A stretch of DNA of 8,640 bases from Vulcanimicrobiota bacterium (GTDB lineage: Bacteria > Vulcanimicrobiota > Vulcanimicrobiia > Vulcanimicrobiales > Vulcanimicrobiaceae): positions 1 through 8,640 of the forward strand of contig JAFAOZ010000141.1 of the NCBI GenBank assembly GCA_019247395.1, written 5' to 3'. The stretch's first letter is position 1. Every line of letters begins with the position of its first letter. Below are positions 7,435 to 8,640 of the stretch, piece after piece. Below the pieces are notes generated by a model. That model was not told the DNA's origin and did not search any database. It worked only from the letters and a program-made list of their open reading frames with translations. A program made the translations under genes and the position numbers.

Positions 7435-7826
7435 CGGTACGTGTCCGCCATCGCCGTGCCGGACGCGTAGTCCGACGACGTGTCGGCCATCGCGCGGCGA
7501 GCCGCGGTGGACTTCACGAGACGCGACGCGAGAATGCCGGCGGCGAGCCCCGCCGTGGCGACGACCCATGGTTGCCGGCGACTGAACAACTCGGCGTCGG
7601 CCATCATTTGCTCGAGCGGCGTCTGTTCGACGTACGCGCCGATCCGATCGATAAAATCGGCACCGCGTTCGGCAAAGTCCGCAGCCATCGCGGTGTTGGG
7701 ATCGTTGCGCAGCTGATCGGCTACGGTGCGAATCGTCTGCGCGGTGGTGCGGATGCGCCGCCCCGAATCGGAAGACCGTGCCTCGATTTGTTTGGTCACG
7801 TATCCCTGAAAATCCATCGTGCTCAT
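7431..7826 (-). CDS. Small single-pass membrane protein, first gene of a three-gene envelope operon
   Basis: A 131-residue protein I cannot assign to a named family with certainty. Residues 1-80 are charged and helical (GRRIRTTAQTIRTVADQLR at 22-40; FAERGADFIDRIGAYVEQT at 51-69). A single membrane segment follows at about 86-104 (PWVVATAGLAAGILASRLV), preceded by FSRRQ. The tail is short and Ala/Ser/Thr-rich. The layout, a soluble helical region followed by an RRQPW-type membrane anchor, resembles DUF883/YqjD-type proteins, and the next gene is YqjE-like, so a yqjDE-like pair is plausible but inferred. The start is ATG 7826; a second ATG lies at 7817, and neither has a clear ribosome-binding site. 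The gene lies 32 nt after the transporter gene, so it could share that transcript. Confidence 0.78.
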   Translation of the reverse strand: MSTMDFQGYVTKQIEARSSDSGRRIRTTAQTIRTVADQLRNDPNTAMAADFAERGADFIDRIGAYVEQTPLEQMMADAELFSRRQPWVVATAGLAAGILASRLVKSTAARRAMADTSSDYASGTAMADTYR

Positions 7827-7858
7827 AGTGGCTTGATGGTACCCGGGATTGAAGCGAG

Positions 7859-8640
7859 TTATTCGGCCGCTTGCAACGTGAGCGTGAGGCCGCGCGTCTC
7901 CTTGCGGACGAGATAACCGAGCGCGGCGAGCAGAAATACCGACGCCAAGACTACTCCCGCGACGACTGCCATAGAGGCGGCATAGTTCGGTGCGCCGCCG
8001 GCAAGCGGCAATTTGGTGGCGAGGACGGCTTCGAATTGTGCGACACCCGCCGCAATGAGATTGCCGAGCTGATACGTGAAGCCGGGGAAGGTTCCGCGCA
8101 CGTCGGCCGGCGAGAGTTCATTCAGATGCGCCGGAATGACGCCCCAACATCCTTGCACGGCGATCTGCATGACGAAGACGCCCAACGCCAACAGCGGTTT
8201 GGTTTGGCTGAGAATCCAGAGCGGAATTGCCATTGCGCCGAGGATGCAGCAGAACATGACGATTGCCCGGCGGCCGAAGCGCTCGGAGAGCGTGCCGAAG
8301 AAGATGGAGCCGCCGATCGCGCCGATCGCCCCGACGATGGCGAGCAGCGAGGTTGCGCCCTGCGCAAAGCCGTGCTGCTTCTGCAGGAACGTCGCATAGA
8401 GATCTTGCGTGCCGTGCGATAAGGCATTGAGGCCGGCCATGAAAGCGACGGCATAGAGAAAGAGCGGCCAATGGGCGAGGATGGATTTGAGCAAGAAGTT
8501 CGGCGCCACCGAAATACGCTGCGCGCTTCCGGCGAGCCAGGCCGGCGATTCCGGAACGCCTTTGCGGATATAGAAGATGAGCAGCGCCGGAAGCGCGCCG
8601 ATGATGAAGAGCGCGCGCCAATCCCAATGCGTGAACGTAA
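7859..8640 (-). CDS. Major facilitator superfamily transporter, Jen-type monocarboxylate:H+ symporter (5' part outside window)
   Basis: The frame is open from the window edge to TAA at 7859, giving 259 visible residues, the C-terminal part of a roughly 12-helix carrier. The first visible stretch, WDWRALFIIGALPALL... then GVPESPAWL, is the end of helix 6 and the start of the central loop. The segment encoded at 8390-8428 reads NALSHGTQDLYAT. This matches the NXX(S/T)HX(S/T)QDXXXT motif known from the yeast lactate/pyruvate:H+ symporter Jen1, where it lines the transport path. GTLSERFGRRA follows as the second-half major-facilitator loop motif. The last helix ends in VRKETRGLTL. A lactate- or pyruvate-like carboxylate is therefore the best substrate guess. 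A related sialate/sugar-acid carrier is the alternative. Codons N-terminal to TFTHWDW are missing, so the start and promoter cannot be seen. Confidence 0.88.
   Translation of the reverse strand, partial: TFTHWDWRALFIIGALPALLIFYIRKGVPESPAWLAGSAQRISVAPNFLLKSILAHWPLFLYAVAFMAGLNALSHGTQDLYATFLQKQHGFAQGATSLLAIVGAIGAIGGSIFFGTLSERFGRRAIVMFCCILGAMAIPLWILSQTKPLLALGVFVMQIAVQGCWGVIPAHLNELSPADVRGTFPGFTYQLGNLIAAGVAQFEAVLATKLPLAGGAPNYAASMAVVAGVVLASVFLLAALGYLVRKETRGLTLTLQAAE

Noticed and set aside
7435..7569. 45-residue extension of the holin-fold protein
   Set aside because: It is Arg/His/Gly-rich and lies in another frame of the 131-aa gene. The ATG at 7434 gives the classic ATGA overlap and the normal family N-terminus.
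1..8640. CRISPR arrays, tandem repeats, insertion sequences, tRNA/rRNA genes, sigma-28 promoters
   Set aside because: Reading both strands I saw no regularly spaced repeats, no terminal inverted repeats with a transposase, no tRNA-like cloverleaf, and no convincing TAAA-N-GCCGATAA-type promoter. Faint matches cannot be excluded without computation.

Overview
This is a GC-rich, densely packed bacterial chromosomal segment. It has almost no intergenic space, several GTG/TTG starts, and little Shine-Dalgarno signal except at hppA and one downstream gene. It looks like ordinary, vertically inherited chromosome. I see no transposase, integrase, CRISPR array, tRNA or rRNA. The gene mix (membrane pyrophosphatase, geranylgeranyl-reductase-like flavoprotein, FliA/WhiG sigma factor, phosphoesterase, DUF3618/holin-fold envelope genes) suggests an uncultivated soil or acid-environment lineage. 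Candidatus Eremiobacterota (WPS-2) is my best guess, but this is an inference from gene style and not proven by any marker here.

Layout, left to right. (1) 1-2073 minus: nearly complete hppA, a membrane-embedded proton-pumping pyrophosphatase with the K+-independent signature. Its 3' end is cut by the window edge. (2) 2074-2182: divergent intergenic region holding the hppA ribosome-binding site and a terminator-like hairpin in the hppA leader. (3) 2183-3400 and 3393-4109 plus: a geranylgeranyl-reductase-family flavoprotein whose end overlaps the start of a FliA/WhiG-type sigma factor gene by 8 nt. (4) 4114-5181 minus: a fusion of a metallo-beta-lactamase-like fold lacking its zinc ligands to an intact cupin, convergent with the sigma gene 4 nt away. 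(5) 5220-6557 plus: a probable lipoprotein of the phospholipase C/acid phosphatase phosphoesterase family, divergent from the cupin gene across 38 bp. (6) 6548-7826 minus: three small membrane-protein genes (131-aa anchored protein, holin-superfamily-III protein, DUF3618 protein) chained by start/stop overlaps, their last gene overlapping the phosphoesterase end by 10 nt. (7) 7859-8640 minus: the C-terminal part of a major-facilitator transporter carrying the Jen-type monocarboxylate motif. It lies 32 nt upstream of the three-gene set, possibly in the same transcript.

Functionally, the window combines energy conservation (PPi-driven proton pumping; probable H+/carboxylate symport, which would use the proton gradient), isoprenoid saturation, an alternative sigma factor with no flagellar genes nearby, and envelope proteins. 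I found no clear new multi-gene system. The most unusual items are the MBL-like/cupin fusion, the altered active-site motif in the pyrophosphatase, the hppA leader hairpin, and the tightly coupled three-gene membrane operon.
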